This document shows, piece by piece, positions 6,625-14,178 of a stretch of DNA of 29,901 nt (the stretch's first letter is position 1; each line of letters opens with the position of its first letter). The notes beneath the pieces are model-generated. The model saw only the letters and a list, made by a program, of their open reading frames with translations. It was not told the DNA's origin and searched no databases. Origin of the DNA: a virus; IMG/VR virus record IMGVR_UViG_3300027971_000167, positions 1-29,901 of that record; one strand, 5' to 3'. The position numbers and the translations under genes are program-made.

Positions 6625-9600
6625 TGCCTACCGTAACGATTGCCATTACGTCGACTGGAAATGGACGTTGGCGAGTCCCGGTTGATGCTGGTTCGGGAAC
6701 TATAACTGTTGAGTGTATAGGTGCAGGTGGCATTGGTGGTGGGGCGTATTCAAAAACAACTTCTATTTCTGTTACCCCACTTCAATTAGTTTATATTAAT
6801 GTTGGGAGTGGAGGAAGCGGAAGTACGACTCCCGGAGATACTTGGTTTAACACATCATCGGGAGCACCCGCAGCTTCCTCCTCTCCAACAACCGGCTGTT
6901 TAGCAAAGGGTGCCCAAGTACTTACCGATACTGGTGGTGCCACTTTTCTTGGTGGACAGTCATCTGCCGGGGCTGGAAATACAAGATATTCGGGCGGTTC
7001 TGGCTATGCTGCATGGAATTCTAGTTGCGGGTGTTCAAGCTTATTTTATTCTGCTGGTGGAGCTGCCGGTCCAAATGGAAACGGGGGAAATGGATATTTA
7101 GGTGGCACCATAGGTGGAGGTGGTGGCGCAAACGGGGGTTCGGCTGGAACGGCGGGGTCTGGGGGTAATAATCGCCTTGGTGCGGGTGGCGGAGCATCTG
7201 GAAGTTCTGGTACAAACGGGACTTCCGGTGGTGGTGGCGGCGGAGCAACTGGTTCTGCCAATCAAGGATACGGATCTACGGATTTAGTTTATACAGATTA
7301 CGCGGGGAATCAATACGGCCCCGGTGGTGGAAATGGTGGTTTTGTAGGTATTACTGGACTTAACGCTCGTCCGGCTGGCGGTTATGGTTGGGGGGGGCTT
7401 TCTAATACTGTCAACTCTGGCAACGGGCTTATAATTGTTACCTATACGCCCGCAGTAACTATTAGCAATTCGTATACAGAAGTATTAAGCGAACTTGGAT
7501 TTACTGGCGCAACGGGGGTTCCGTATAGAATTCCATATGGCGTTGATTCCATAACAATACACGGTATTGGAAATGGTGGATCTGCAAATACAAGCACAAA
7601 TCCGTATAAAGGTGGCGGCGGTGGAGCTTATGCTACATCAGCAGTTAATGTAAGCTCTTTAAATAATACCAACGCTTATTATAACAATATTACTGGCGGA
7701 AGTTCTGGAGATGTCTGGTTTAATATTGCGGCAAATATAGCGCCAAGTGTCTCCAGTAACGGTATTAGAGCCGCAGGTGCCCAAGCAGATGTTGGTGGAC
7801 TAACAACTTCTTCTGTTGGCACGACTACTTTTGGTGGGGGTAACGGCGCTAATGGCGCTGGAACCACTGGTGGTATTAGAAAAGTGGGTGGAGCCGGAGG
7901 AGCCGCTGGTCCGTCTGGCGCTGGTAAAGCTGGCGGCGCTGCATCTAATACAACTTCGTCTGCATCATCTGGTGGGGGTGGTGGGTCTAACGGAGGATCT
8001 TCAACCGTTGGTGCAGCAGCGTCAACCGCTACCACAGCCGGTGCTGGTGGCGCAGGTAATGGCGGATCGGGGGGTGGGTCCGCCGCAACTGCAACAGTAA
8101 ATGCAGGTGCTGGAACTAACGGCGGTGGTGGTGGCGGCGGTAAAAATACAACCGGCACTTTCATGAACGGTGGCGCTGGTGGTATGCAGTCCATCTGGAC
8201 CGATTCTGGTACAAGTACAGGTTGGGGTCCGGGCGGAGGCGGTGGCGGTTCTGCTGGTATTACTTCTGCTAACTTTGGAACTCCCGGCGGAGCGCCCGGT
8301 GGCGGTGGTAACGGTGCAAGTGCTTATCCGTATTACAACGGCGTAATTGTCCTTACTTACACAATATCTAAGGCAGTACCGTCTGACTCATATAGTGGGG
8401 CTATTTCTGAAGCGGCGTCGGGTCTTGATGCAATAGCTGCTGCGGTAGCATTTAACAGATCTGTTTCTGAAGCGGCGTCGGGTCTTGATGCAATAGCTGC
8501 TGTGGCAGCATTTAACAGCTCTGTTTCCGAAGCGGGTTCGGGCCTTGATTCAATATCTGCTGGGGCATTATTTAACAGATCTGTTTCTGAAACCGCTTCT
8601 GCTTCAGATGCAATAAATTTAGTTGCAATTTTTTCTTCCGCGTTGTCGGAAGCGGCGAGTGCGGTAGATAGCCAAAATTGTTCACTACTTGTTAGTTTAA
8701 ATGTTTCAGAATCCGCGAGCGGCCTAGATACAACAACAACTATCGCTACATTTGTTACGACAGTTGCGGAATCCGCCGCCGGTTTAGACACCACAAGCAA
8801 CACTATAACATTAGGTGCGACCGCAGTTGAATCCGCCGCCGGTTTAGACACCACAAACAACACCGCAATATTAAATATAGCCGCAGTTGAATCCGCCGCC
8901 GGTTTAGACACCACAAACAACACCGCAATATTAAATATAGCCGCAGTTGAATCTGCCTCCGCACTAGATCAATCAAATGCTTCTTTTGCTTTTGCCGCAA
9001 TAATTGCAGAACTTGCCGCCGGATTAGATTCTACAAACGCGGGATTTAATTATAATTACGCGGTTTCCGAGGCTGCTAATGCAGTAGACGCAGTAAATAC
9101 AATTGCTACGTTTGTTACAAATGTGTCCGAAACGGCGTCAGCTTTAGAAATTTCGTTTGAAAATATTGTAATTAACCTTACTATTGTTGAAACGTCTTCT
9201 GGAGTTACTTCTCTCTCTGCAACGGCTCTATTTTCTCTTGATATTTCAGAAACATCCGATTCAGTAGATAGCGTTAGTAACTCATTGGCGGCTAATTCAA
9301 ATATTATTGAATCAAGTAGTGGTGTTGATAATACAAGTACCGTTATTACGTTTATTAGTAACGTAATTGAGACCGCTGCGGGTGCAGATCTTACTGTTCG
9401 CGAACTTTTGTTTACTCTTACTATTTCTGAATCATCTTCAGGAAGTAGTTCGTTTGCTGCCTCAGCAGCATACTCCGCAATAATTGACGAACTTAGTTTT
9501 GCTTTTGAACAAATTGGTTATTCTGGCACACTTAACTTAGGGATTGTAGAAACAGCGGGTGGTAATGCAAGTGCATTTCCTTCTGGTTCTTATTCAATTT

Positions 9601-9740
9601 CTGTTATTGAAGCGGCGTCAGGTAGAGCAGCAATTGATGGGGAGTTGCTATGGATACCAATTTCAACAGCACAAAATCCAAATTTTGTTGTCATTGATAC
9701 GACGCAAACCCCAATCTGGACAGACATCCAAATACCGTAA
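6624..9740 (+). CDS. Glycine-rich tail adhesin with 20-residue repeat shaft
   Basis: 1038 residues in three parts. Residues 1 to about 285 form a glycine-rich domain ending GNGLIIVTYTP. Residues about 286-590 are a second, related one ending NGVIVLTYTIS. Both carry a DxWFN piece and long Gly runs, as in phage receptor-binding adhesins with polyglycine-helix folds. Residues about 593-1012 are 21 units of 20 residues with consensus VSEAASGLDxxxxxxxFxxS, probably an elongated fibre or solenoid. The last 26 residues (STAQNPNFVVIDTTQTPIW) form a cap. No catalytic motif is seen. Most likely this is a host-binding tail protein. An antisense Pro-rich frame here is only the complement of Gly codons. 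Confidence 0.8.
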   Translation: MPTVTIAITSTGNGRWRVPVDAGSGTITVECIGAGGIGGGAYSKTTSISVTPLQLVYINVGSGGSGSTTPGDTWFNTSSGAPAASSSPTTGCLAKGAQVLTDTGGATFLGGQSSAGAGNTRYSGGSGYAAWNSSCGCSSLFYSAGGAAGPNGNGGNGYLGGTIGGGGGANGGSAGTAGSGGNNRLGAGGGASGSSGTNGTSGGGGGGATGSANQGYGSTDLVYTDYAGNQYGPGGGNGGFVGITGLNARPAGGYGWGGLSNTVNSGNGLIIVTYTPAVTISNSYTEVLSELGFTGATGVPYRIPYGVDSITIHGIGNGGSANTSTNPYKGGGGGAYATSAVNVSSLNNTNAYYNNITGGSSGDVWFNIAANIAPSVSSNGIRAAGAQADVGGLTTSSVGTTTFGGGNGANGAGTTGGIRKVGGAGGAAGPSGAGKAGGAASNTTSSASSGGGGGSNGGSSTVGAAASTATTAGAGGAGNGGSGGGSAATATVNAGAGTNGGGGGGGKNTTGTFMNGGAGGMQSIWTDSGTSTGWGPGGGGGGSAGITSANFGTPGGAPGGGGNGASAYPYYNGVIVLTYTISKAVPSDSYSGAISEAASGLDAIAAAVAFNRSVSEAASGLDAIAAVAAFNSSVSEAGSGLDSISAGALFNRSVSETASASDAINLVAIFSSALSEAASAVDSQNCSLLVSLNVSESASGLDTTTTIATFVTTVAESAAGLDTTSNTITLGATAVESAAGLDTTNNTAILNIAAVESAAGLDTTNNTAILNIAAVESASALDQSNASFAFAAIIAELAAGLDSTNAGFNYNYAVSEAANAVDAVNTIATFVTNVSETASALEISFENIVINLTIVETSSGVTSLSATALFSLDISETSDSVDSVSNSLAANSNIIESSSGVDNTSTVITFISNVIETAAGADLTVRELLFTLTISESSSGSSSFAASAAYSAIIDELSFAFEQIGYSGTLNLGIVETAGGNASAFPSGSYSISVIEAASGRAAIDGELLWIPISTAQNPNFVVIDTTQTPIWTDIQIP
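8401..9660 (+). repeat. 21 in-frame 60-bp repeats encoding the fibre shaft
   Basis: From 8401 to 9660 the DNA falls into 21 consecutive units of exactly 60 bp with no insertion or deletion. Each encodes a 20-residue unit beginning V/I-x-E, usually followed by a small-residue stretch and L/V-D. The units at 8401 and 8461 differ at only four bases. The units at 8821 and 8881 are identical. Units after about 9121 are divergent and keep mainly the leading V/I-x-E. The strict spacing suggests each unit is one structural rung. Confidence 0.92.
8821..8940 (+). repeat. Perfect 60-bp tandem duplication
   Basis: Bases 8821-8880 and 8881-8940 are identical over all 60 positions, and the identity continues into 8941-8953 (the first 13 bases of a third copy). 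The flanking unit at 8761 is similar but has several differences. This is the signature of a recent unequal exchange or slippage that added one 20-residue unit while keeping the frame. Confidence 0.95.
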
Positions 9741-9749
9741 AGGACTAAC

Positions 9750-12434
9750 ATGGCTACTACTAATTTTACTACCCGTCTAGGGCTTGCGCTTCCAACCCAA
9801 GGGGACTTGTCCGGTACTTGGGGTAACGAAGTAAATAACTTTATTTCAAACTACGTTGACTCCGCGGTCGCTGGGGCATTGACGGTTAGCGGAGATGTTT
9901 CGCTATCTAGGACTACAGCCCCAAACTCTATTGGAAGTACGTCATCGCAGTACTCGACTATTATTGCTTCCGGACATACAAGCAACATTACTGTCACCAT
10001 CGCTTCTACAGCGGCAAAGCCTTATTTTGTTATTAACTCGTCTGGCACGTATACGGTCAAAATCTGCGGAACCGGTCCAACAACCGGTGTTACGTTACTT
10101 GCAAACGAAAAAGCTACTGTCGCTTGGAACGGATCTGATTTTGTAAAGATATCGTCAACGACGGGTACAACAGTAACAACATTTAGTGGGGGCACTACCG
10201 GACTCACCCCAAGCACTGCAACGGGGGGAGCAATAACCCTTGCAGGAACTCTAGCTGTAGCTAACGGCGGCACGGGAGTAACAACTTCCACAGGATCTGG
10301 CAACGTAGTTCTCTCAACTTCCCCAACTTTTGTCACTCCGGTGCTGGGTACTCCAACTTCTGGTACTCTTACAAATTGTACAAGTATCCCAGTTGCAAAT
10401 GCCACTGGCACTTTAGCCGTAGCTAACGGCGGCACGGGAGTAACAACTTCTACAGGTTCCGGAAGCAACGTCCTATCGACTAGCCCAACGCTGGTAACTC
10501 CACTATTGGGTACTCCAACTTCTGGAAACTTAGCTAACTGTACTGGTCTTCCCTTGACAACCGGCGTAACCGGCAATCTTTCGGTTAATAACCTCAATAA
10601 CGGTTCTGGCGCGGGTTCTTCTACTTTCTGGAGGGGCGACGGAACTTGGGCTACTGCTAGTGGCGGTGGTGGTGGATCGGTCACTAAAGTTGATGGCACG
10701 GGTACAGTTAGCGGCATTACCCTTAGTGGTTCAGTTACTACCTCTGGAAGCTTAACTCTTGGCGGTACAATCTCCGGCACGGGTTCTGGAAGTGTTGTTT
10801 TACAAACTAGCCCGTCCCTTATTACTCCTGCTCTTGGCACTCCAGCATCAGGAAACTTAGCTAACTGTACGTTCCCGACGCTAAATCAAAGCACGACTGG
10901 TACCGCTGCAAACATTACCGGCAACTTGGCGGTCAGTAATCTTAATAGTGGTATTGGAGCATCTGCAACTACTTTTTGGTCCGGTAATGGTACGTGGGCT
11001 ACTCCGTCTGGCGGTGGTGGTGGGGTTACGTCTTTTAGCGCAGGGAGCACTGGGTTTACACCTAATACGGCAACAACCGGTGCTATTACTTTGGCTGGAT
11101 CTTTGGCGGTTGGTAGCGGGGGCACGGGTGCTACAGCTACTACGGGTTCCGGGAATAACGTACTCTCTAACAGCCCAACGCTGGTAACTCCGGTGCTTGG
11201 TACTCCAACTTCTGGTACTCTTACAAACTGTACGAGTATTCCTGTCAATCAAGCGACTGGAAACCTTCCGGTAGCCAATTTAAACAGCGGTACTAGCGCA
11301 TCTTCTTCTACTTTCTGGAGGGGCGACGGAACTTGGGCTGCACCTACTTTTAGTGTTAGCACTACGGGGACTGGATCTACATATGTATTACAAGGTAGCC
11401 CAACAATTACTACGCCTACCATCAGCGGAAACGCAACCGTTAACGGCTTAAAGCTTGGGACTTTCCCCAATAATGACGCTACCAATACTGTATTTGGTTC
11501 ACTTGCTGGAGGAGGTTCCGGTGCTACCGGTACTTATAATGTTACGGTTGGTTATTTAGTGGGGGGTTTACTTTCAACCGGGGTTGGCAATACCGCCGTA
11601 GGAGCTGTAGCACTTCAGAGTTGTAGTACTGGGAATAGCAATACTGCCGTAGGAACTACAGCACTTAATGCTTGTAGTACTGGTTCTGAAAACACTGCTG
11701 TTGGGTATACCGCACTTAGTGATATCACCACTGGAATTCGTAACACAGGACTTGGTTCTTTTGCTGGTCAAAATATCACTACGGGTGGTAGTAATGTCGC
11801 AATTGGATATGCTTCATTAAATAATGGTATTACCGTTAGTGATAATGTCGCGGTAGGGAATACTGCATTATACACTTGTACGAACGATGGTAATACTGGT
11901 GTTGGGCACTCCGCAGGAAATTCTATAACAAGCGGTGCTGTTAATACTTGTATTGGTTATAGCTCTGGAGTTAGCCTTACTACTGGGTTAAACAATGTTT
12001 GTATTGGATATTCTTCCGGTACAAGTTCAGCTTCTGTATCTAATACTGTTACATTAGGCAACGCAAGTATTGCCACGTTGCGCTGCGCGGTTACCAGTAT
12101 CACCGCAATCTCTGATGCCCGCGACAAGAAAGACATTGTTGATATCCCAATTGGTTTAAGTTTTATTGAAAAGCTGCGCCCCGTTTCGTTTAAGTGGGCA
12201 ATGCGTAATCTTTACGAAGATCCGAAATTTACGGGAAAACAAGATATCCCGGAGTTTGGATTTATTGCCCAAGACCTGCAATCGGTACAAGAAGAAACCG
12301 GCGTAACAGTTCCTAATTTGGTAATGGACGACAACCCAGACAGAATAGAAGCTGCACCTAGTTCTCTTCTTCCAATCCTCATCAAAGCTGTGCAAGAACT
12401 GGCCGCCCGTGTGCAGGAGCTAGAGGCTAAGTAA
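9750..12434 (+). CDS. Tail fibre with YadA-like repeats and C-terminal S74 chaperone
   Basis: 894 residues. The N-terminus ([20 protein letters not shown]) is the usual virion-attachment start of this fibre type. The middle repeats LAVANGGTG, SPTLVTPxLGTPTSG and FWRGDGTWA units. Residues about 609-770 are YadA-head-like repeats (NTAVGxx[20 protein letters not shown]) forming a trimeric beta-roll. The last 107 residues are a Peptidase_S74 intramolecular chaperone: the motif [10 protein letters not shown] places the cleavage Ser at 788, followed by [25 protein letters not shown] and a final coiled coil. The family trimerises the fibre, then cuts itself off before the Ser. AGGA just after the upstream stop precedes ATG 9750. 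No enzymatic depolymerase domain is visible. Confidence 0.92.
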   Translation: MATTNFTTRLGLALPTQGDLSGTWGNEVNNFISNYVDSAVAGALTVSGDVSLSRTTAPNSIGSTSSQYSTIIASGHTSNITVTIASTAAKPYFVINSSGTYTVKICGTGPTTGVTLLANEKATVAWNGSDFVKISSTTGTTVTTFSGGTTGLTPSTATGGAITLAGTLAVANGGTGVTTSTGSGNVVLSTSPTFVTPVLGTPTSGTLTNCTSIPVANATGTLAVANGGTGVTTSTGSGSNVLSTSPTLVTPLLGTPTSGNLANCTGLPLTTGVTGNLSVNNLNNGSGAGSSTFWRGDGTWATASGGGGGSVTKVDGTGTVSGITLSGSVTTSGSLTLGGTISGTGSGSVVLQTSPSLITPALGTPASGNLANCTFPTLNQSTTGTAANITGNLAVSNLNSGIGASATTFWSGNGTWATPSGGGGGVTSFSAGSTGFTPNTATTGAITLAGSLAVGSGGTGATATTGSGNNVLSNSPTLVTPVLGTPTSGTLTNCTSIPVNQATGNLPVANLNSGTSASSSTFWRGDGTWAAPTFSVSTTGTGSTYVLQGSPTITTPTISGNATVNGLKLGTFPNNDATNTVFGSLAGGGSGATGTYNVTVGYLVGGLLSTGVGNTAVGAVALQSCSTGNSNTAVGTTALNACSTGSENTAVGYTALSDITTGIRNTGLGSFAGQNITTGGSNVAIGYASLNNGITVSDNVAVGNTALYTCTNDGNTGVGHSAGNSITSGAVNTCIGYSSGVSLTTGLNNVCIGYSSGTSSASVSNTVTLGNASIATLRCAVTSITAISDARDKKDIVDIPIGLSFIEKLRPVSFKWAMRNLYEDPKFTGKQDIPEFGFIAQDLQSVQEETGVTVPNLVMDDNPDRIEAAPSSLLPILIKAVQELAARVQELEAK
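10257..11339 (+). repeat. Interspersed perfect direct repeats in the fibre gene
   Basis: A 32-bp stretch at 10257-10288 recurs perfectly at 10419-10450 (162 bp, 54 codons apart). A 37-bp stretch at 10616-10652 recurs perfectly at 11303-11339 (687 bp, 229 codons apart). Both are in frame and encode the ANGGTG and FWRGDGTW units. They could mediate exchange of fibre segments by homologous recombination. Confidence 0.85.
11574..12060 (+). repeat. YadA-head-like protein repeats
   Basis: This part of the fibre gene encodes successive units of about 14-20 residues with the core N-T/V-A/G-V/I-G ([81 protein letters not shown]). The pattern is that of left-handed trimeric beta-rolls. Several units contain a Cys at a similar place. 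Confidence 0.8.
12111..12434 (+). other. S74 autoproteolytic chaperone domain and cleavage site
   Basis: Codon 12111-12113 encodes Ser788 in the motif SDARDK, which matches the conserved S-D-x-R-x-K start of Peptidase_S74 domains. In this family the chain is cut just before the Ser after trimerisation, which here would release a 107-residue chaperone and leave a mature fibre of about 787 residues. Cleavage is inferred from the family. Confidence 0.85.
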
Positions 12435-12521
12435 TCTTCCTGTCTTATGTAAATTGTAAGATTTTAAAGGGGTCACCCGCCCGCCGGGGTGCTCCCACCC
12501 TACAAACAAATGGAGTTTCTC
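12435..12521 (+). promoter_or_regulatory. Intergenic leader with GC-rich hairpins; possible promoter
   Basis: This 87-bp gap is the longest non-coding stretch in the window. Its first half is AT-rich; TAAGAT at 12457-12462 could be a weak -10 element, but I see no matching -35. Its second half is GC-rich: GGGTG at 12487-12491 can pair either with CACCC at 12474-12478 (8-base loop) or with CACCC at 12496-12500 (4-base loop), giving two mutually exclusive 5-bp stems. GGAG at 12512-12515 is then free for ATG 12522. It could be a structured leader or a weak terminator of the fibre transcript; no T-run follows. Confidence 0.4.
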
Positions 12522-12740
12522 ATGAAAGACCTCATCATCGAAGTTCTTGAAGGCTCGGAGCCGGTCGACGCGTTGCAGGCTTTGATCGCTGCTACCTATG
12601 CCGTTGCAGATGCTAACGGTGTTAGCCGCTTCACGCTGACCGAATTGTTCTCGGCTACAGTTGACGCTCACTTCGACGTTGCTGTTATGGCTGAAGAAGA
12701 AGCCGAAGAAGCTGAAGAAGACGAACAGACCGATAACTAA
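12522..12740 (+). CDS. Small acidic protein of unknown function
   Basis: 72 residues from ATG 12522, chosen because GGAG at 12512-12515 lies six bases before it; in-frame starts at 12489 and 12510 lie on or before that site. The product starts MKDLIIEVLEGSEPVDALQ, runs through a helical middle (ALIAATYAVADANGVSRF, LTELFSATVDAHFDVAVM) and ends in an acidic tail of Glu, Asp and Ala (AEEEAEEAEEDEQTDN). It has almost no basic residues. It is the only gene here with its own non-coding leader and its own strong terminator, so it may be expressed apart from the late operon. Acidic small phage proteins can mimic DNA or bind host polymerases or nucleases, but no such family is recognised here. Confidence 0.75.
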   Translation: MKDLIIEVLEGSEPVDALQALIAATYAVADANGVSRFTLTELFSATVDAHFDVAVMAEEEAEEAEEDEQTDN

Positions 12741-12747
12741 GGTCCGG

Positions 12748-12773
12748 CCCCGGTGCGACCCACCGGGGTTTTT
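12748..12773 (+). terminator. Strong intrinsic terminator
   Basis: CCCCGGTG at 12748-12755 pairs perfectly with CACCGGGG at 12761-12768 around a five-base loop, followed at once by TTTTT at 12769-12773. It starts seven bases after the stop codon of the acidic gene. The 3' arm also contains GGGG at 12765-12768, the only Shine-Dalgarno-like sequence for ATG 12776. Confidence 0.92.
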
Positions 12774-12775
12774 AT

Positions 12776-13216
12776 ATGTTATCTTGCGCTGTTTGCCGTG
12801 GAGAGTTCCTCCGAGAAGACCTTATTGTCCACGGGCGTAAGGACTATTTTCTTTGTAGCGCGTGCAAGTCAGACGTAAACCGGCTTGACCGGTTCGGGTT
12901 GTCACCGTCAGATTATGACTTCCTGTTGAAACTTCAGGGGTATAATTGTGCTATCTGTAACAACCCCCTCAAACTCAGACAGTACAAGTTTGCGGTAGAC
13001 CACTGCCACGACTCGGATGACGTTCGTGGGATCTTGTGTAAACGGTGTAATACGGCGCTAGGTATTTTTGAGGACGACCCGGACATGATCCTGCGAGCCG
13101 CAGAATACTTGAACAACCCGCCAGCCTTGGGTAGAGTCAAGAAACATGACGGGCGCAAAAAGGTGACGTTCCTTAGAAATGAGTACATCAGGAGGCACGG
13201 CGGTGGAGCTAGTTGA
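12776..13216 (+). CDS. Endonuclease VII-like nuclease with extra N-terminal Cys pairs
   Basis: 146 residues. The core from residue about 47 matches the recombination endonuclease VII family (T4 gp49 type), which cuts branched DNA such as Holliday junctions: zinc ligands Cys58/Cys61 (CAIC) and Cys88/Cys91 (CKRC), and the catalytic stretch VDHCHDSDDVRGILC with Asp75, His76 and His78, followed by Asn92 (CNTALGIF). Residues 4-30 hold two further CxxC pairs (Cys4/7 and Cys27/30), probably a second zinc ribbon. The C-terminus is basic (VKKHDGRKK). It could resolve DNA before packaging or act as a homing-type nuclease. ATG 12776 lies three bases after the terminator T-run. The 3' end overlaps the next gene by 14 nt. 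Confidence 0.88.
   Translation: MLSCAVCRGEFLREDLIVHGRKDYFLCSACKSDVNRLDRFGLSPSDYDFLLKLQGYNCAICNNPLKLRQYKFAVDHCHDSDDVRGILCKRCNTALGIFEDDPDMILRAAEYLNNPPALGRVKKHDGRKKVTFLRNEYIRRHGGGAS
13191..13195 (+). promoter_or_regulatory. Strong ribosome-binding site fixing a GTG start
   Basis: GGAGG at 13191-13195 lies seven bases before GTG 13203, within the end of the nuclease gene. It decides the start of the 51-aa membrane protein, which otherwise would lack a clear initiation codon. Confidence 0.8.
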
Positions 13217-13358
13217 ACTCTTCCTAAAAGCATGGCCGGTGCTGCTTGGTATCGTGACGCTCATCATTGTGCTCTCTAAGCTTGACTTGCGCGTAGCAGT
13301 CCTTGAGGAAAAAGTCAAGTCCGCGTTTGAGATCATCAACAAGATGAAGGACAAATAA
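13203..13358 (+). CDS. 51-aa single-TM protein of the lysis cluster
   Basis: GTG 13203 with GGAGG seven bases upstream; ends TAA 13356-13358 in a TAATG overlap with the next gene. The product is MELVELFLKAWPVLLGIVTL, IIVLSKLDLRVAVLEE, then KVKSAFEIINKMKDK. Residues about 11-25 form one membrane helix, and the remainder is a short amphipathic charged helix. Size and place beside the endolysin and holin suggest a lysis-accessory role (antiholin, small holin or spanin component). No lipobox or Pro-rich linker is seen, so a classical o-spanin is unlikely. Confidence 0.75.
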   Translation: MELVELFLKAWPVLLGIVTLIIVLSKLDLRVAVLEEKVKSAFEIINKMKDK

Positions 13359-13669
13359 TGAGCGAAAAACTTGAAGCCAAGAGTCAGCTTATCGAGAAGA
13401 CCGCCTTTGCTGTGCTTCCGATTTTGTTTACCTGCGTGGTCTACCTGATGTCTGCGCTGGACAAACTCACGCACGAGGTCACTGTACTTAACGCCAAAAT
13501 CTCCCTCGTTGTTACATCAGACAACAAACAGGCTACAAACTCTGGGGCTGAACTTGCGCGGGAAAAGCTGCGGCAAGAGCTTGAGAAAGAGATTCAGCAC
13601 AACCGCGACATGATCCACGACAATCAGAAGCACATCAGCATCATCGAAGACCGGATGGCGAGGAAATAA
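13358..13669 (+). CDS. Single-TM coiled-coil protein, possible i-spanin-like
   Basis: 103 residues. A charged N-terminus (MSEKLEAKSQLIEKT) is followed by one membrane segment at residues 16-34 (AFAVLPILFTCVVYLMSAL). A long helical periplasmic-type region follows: LTHEVTVLNAKISLVV, then ELAREKLRQELEKEIQHNRD, MIHDNQKHISIIEDRMAR. An N-terminal anchor followed by a coiled coil is the layout of inner-membrane spanins (Rz type), which link inner and outer membranes in the last step of lysis. No matching o-spanin lipobox is visible nearby. It sits directly before the endolysin with a TAATG overlap. It could instead be a holin regulator. Confidence 0.75.
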   Translation: MSEKLEAKSQLIEKTAFAVLPILFTCVVYLMSALDKLTHEVTVLNAKISLVVTSDNKQATNSGAELAREKLRQELEKEIQHNRDMIHDNQKHISIIEDRMARK

Positions 13670-14178
13670 TGGCTGACTTCAACCCCGCTTTTGAGAAGAT
13701 GATCCACGACGAAGGTGGATACCAACTAACTGACATTCCGGGCGACCGGGGAGGACAAACGTATGCAGGGATTGCCAGAAAACCAAACCCAGACTGGGCA
13801 GGGTGGCAGCACATCGACCGCAAAGATTTTGGGTCGGCTACGCCATTGGTTCGTGAATTTTATAAAGCTAATTTCTGGGATCGTGTCCGAGGTGACGACA
13901 TTGCGAACCAAGCTATTGCCGAGACAATATTCAATTTCTCCGTCAACACCGGAGTCGGCGTCGCAGCCAAGCTCGCCCAACTCATCGTCGGAGTCACCCC
14001 AGACGGTGCAATCGGTGCAAAAACCGTCGAACGGTTGAACATTTGTACGGCTGAGAAGTTCCTGCCAGCCTACGCTCTTGCCAAAATCAGCAGGTACGCT
14101 CAAATCTGTAACAAGGACCGAGGGCAATCCAAGTTCTTACTCGGTTGGATCAACCGCACTCTTGCAGGACTCAAGTAA
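13669..14178 (+). CDS. GH108 endolysin (N-acetylmuramidase) with peptidoglycan-binding domain
   Basis: 169 residues. The N-terminal half has the glycosyl hydrolase family 108 signature: FEKMIHDEGGYQLTDIPGDR followed by GGQTYAGIARKPNPDW. Glu15 in DEGGY is the expected catalytic acid. The C-terminal half (NTGVGVAAKLAQLIVGVTPD, GAIGAKTVERLN) matches the PG_binding_3 domain that usually follows it. It cleaves the sugar backbone of peptidoglycan. The length is normal. There is no signal peptide, so it needs the holin encoded immediately downstream to reach the cell wall. The start overlaps the previous stop (TAATG). Confidence 0.93.
   Translation: MADFNPAFEKMIHDEGGYQLTDIPGDRGGQTYAGIARKPNPDWAGWQHIDRKDFGSATPLVREFYKANFWDRVRGDDIANQAIAETIFNFSVNTGVGVAAKLAQLIVGVTPDGAIGAKTVERLNICTAEKFLPAYALAKISRYAQICNKDRGQSKFLLGWINRTLAGLK

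Noticed and set aside
7679-8194. 171-aa Pro-rich minus-strand frame
   Set aside because: The Pro runs are the reverse complement of Gly codons in the glycine-rich adhesin. There is no start signal or family match.
8357-8923. 188-aa repetitive minus-strand frame
   Set aside because: It is the mirror of the 60-bp repeat array, whose period keeps several frames open.
8401-9660. CRISPR-like or satellite array
   Set aside because: Units are contiguous, in frame and without spacers, and they encode a regular 20-residue protein repeat.
10022-10840. 272-aa Val/Pro-rich minus-strand frame
   Set aside because: It is antisense to the Thr/Gly repeat region of the fibre, and the composition is explained by that strand.
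12434-12462. Sigma-70-type promoter before the acidic gene
   Set aside because: Only a weak -10 (TAAGAT, 12457-12462) is visible and no acceptable -35 lies 16-18 bases upstream, so it is mentioned in the leader entry but not called.
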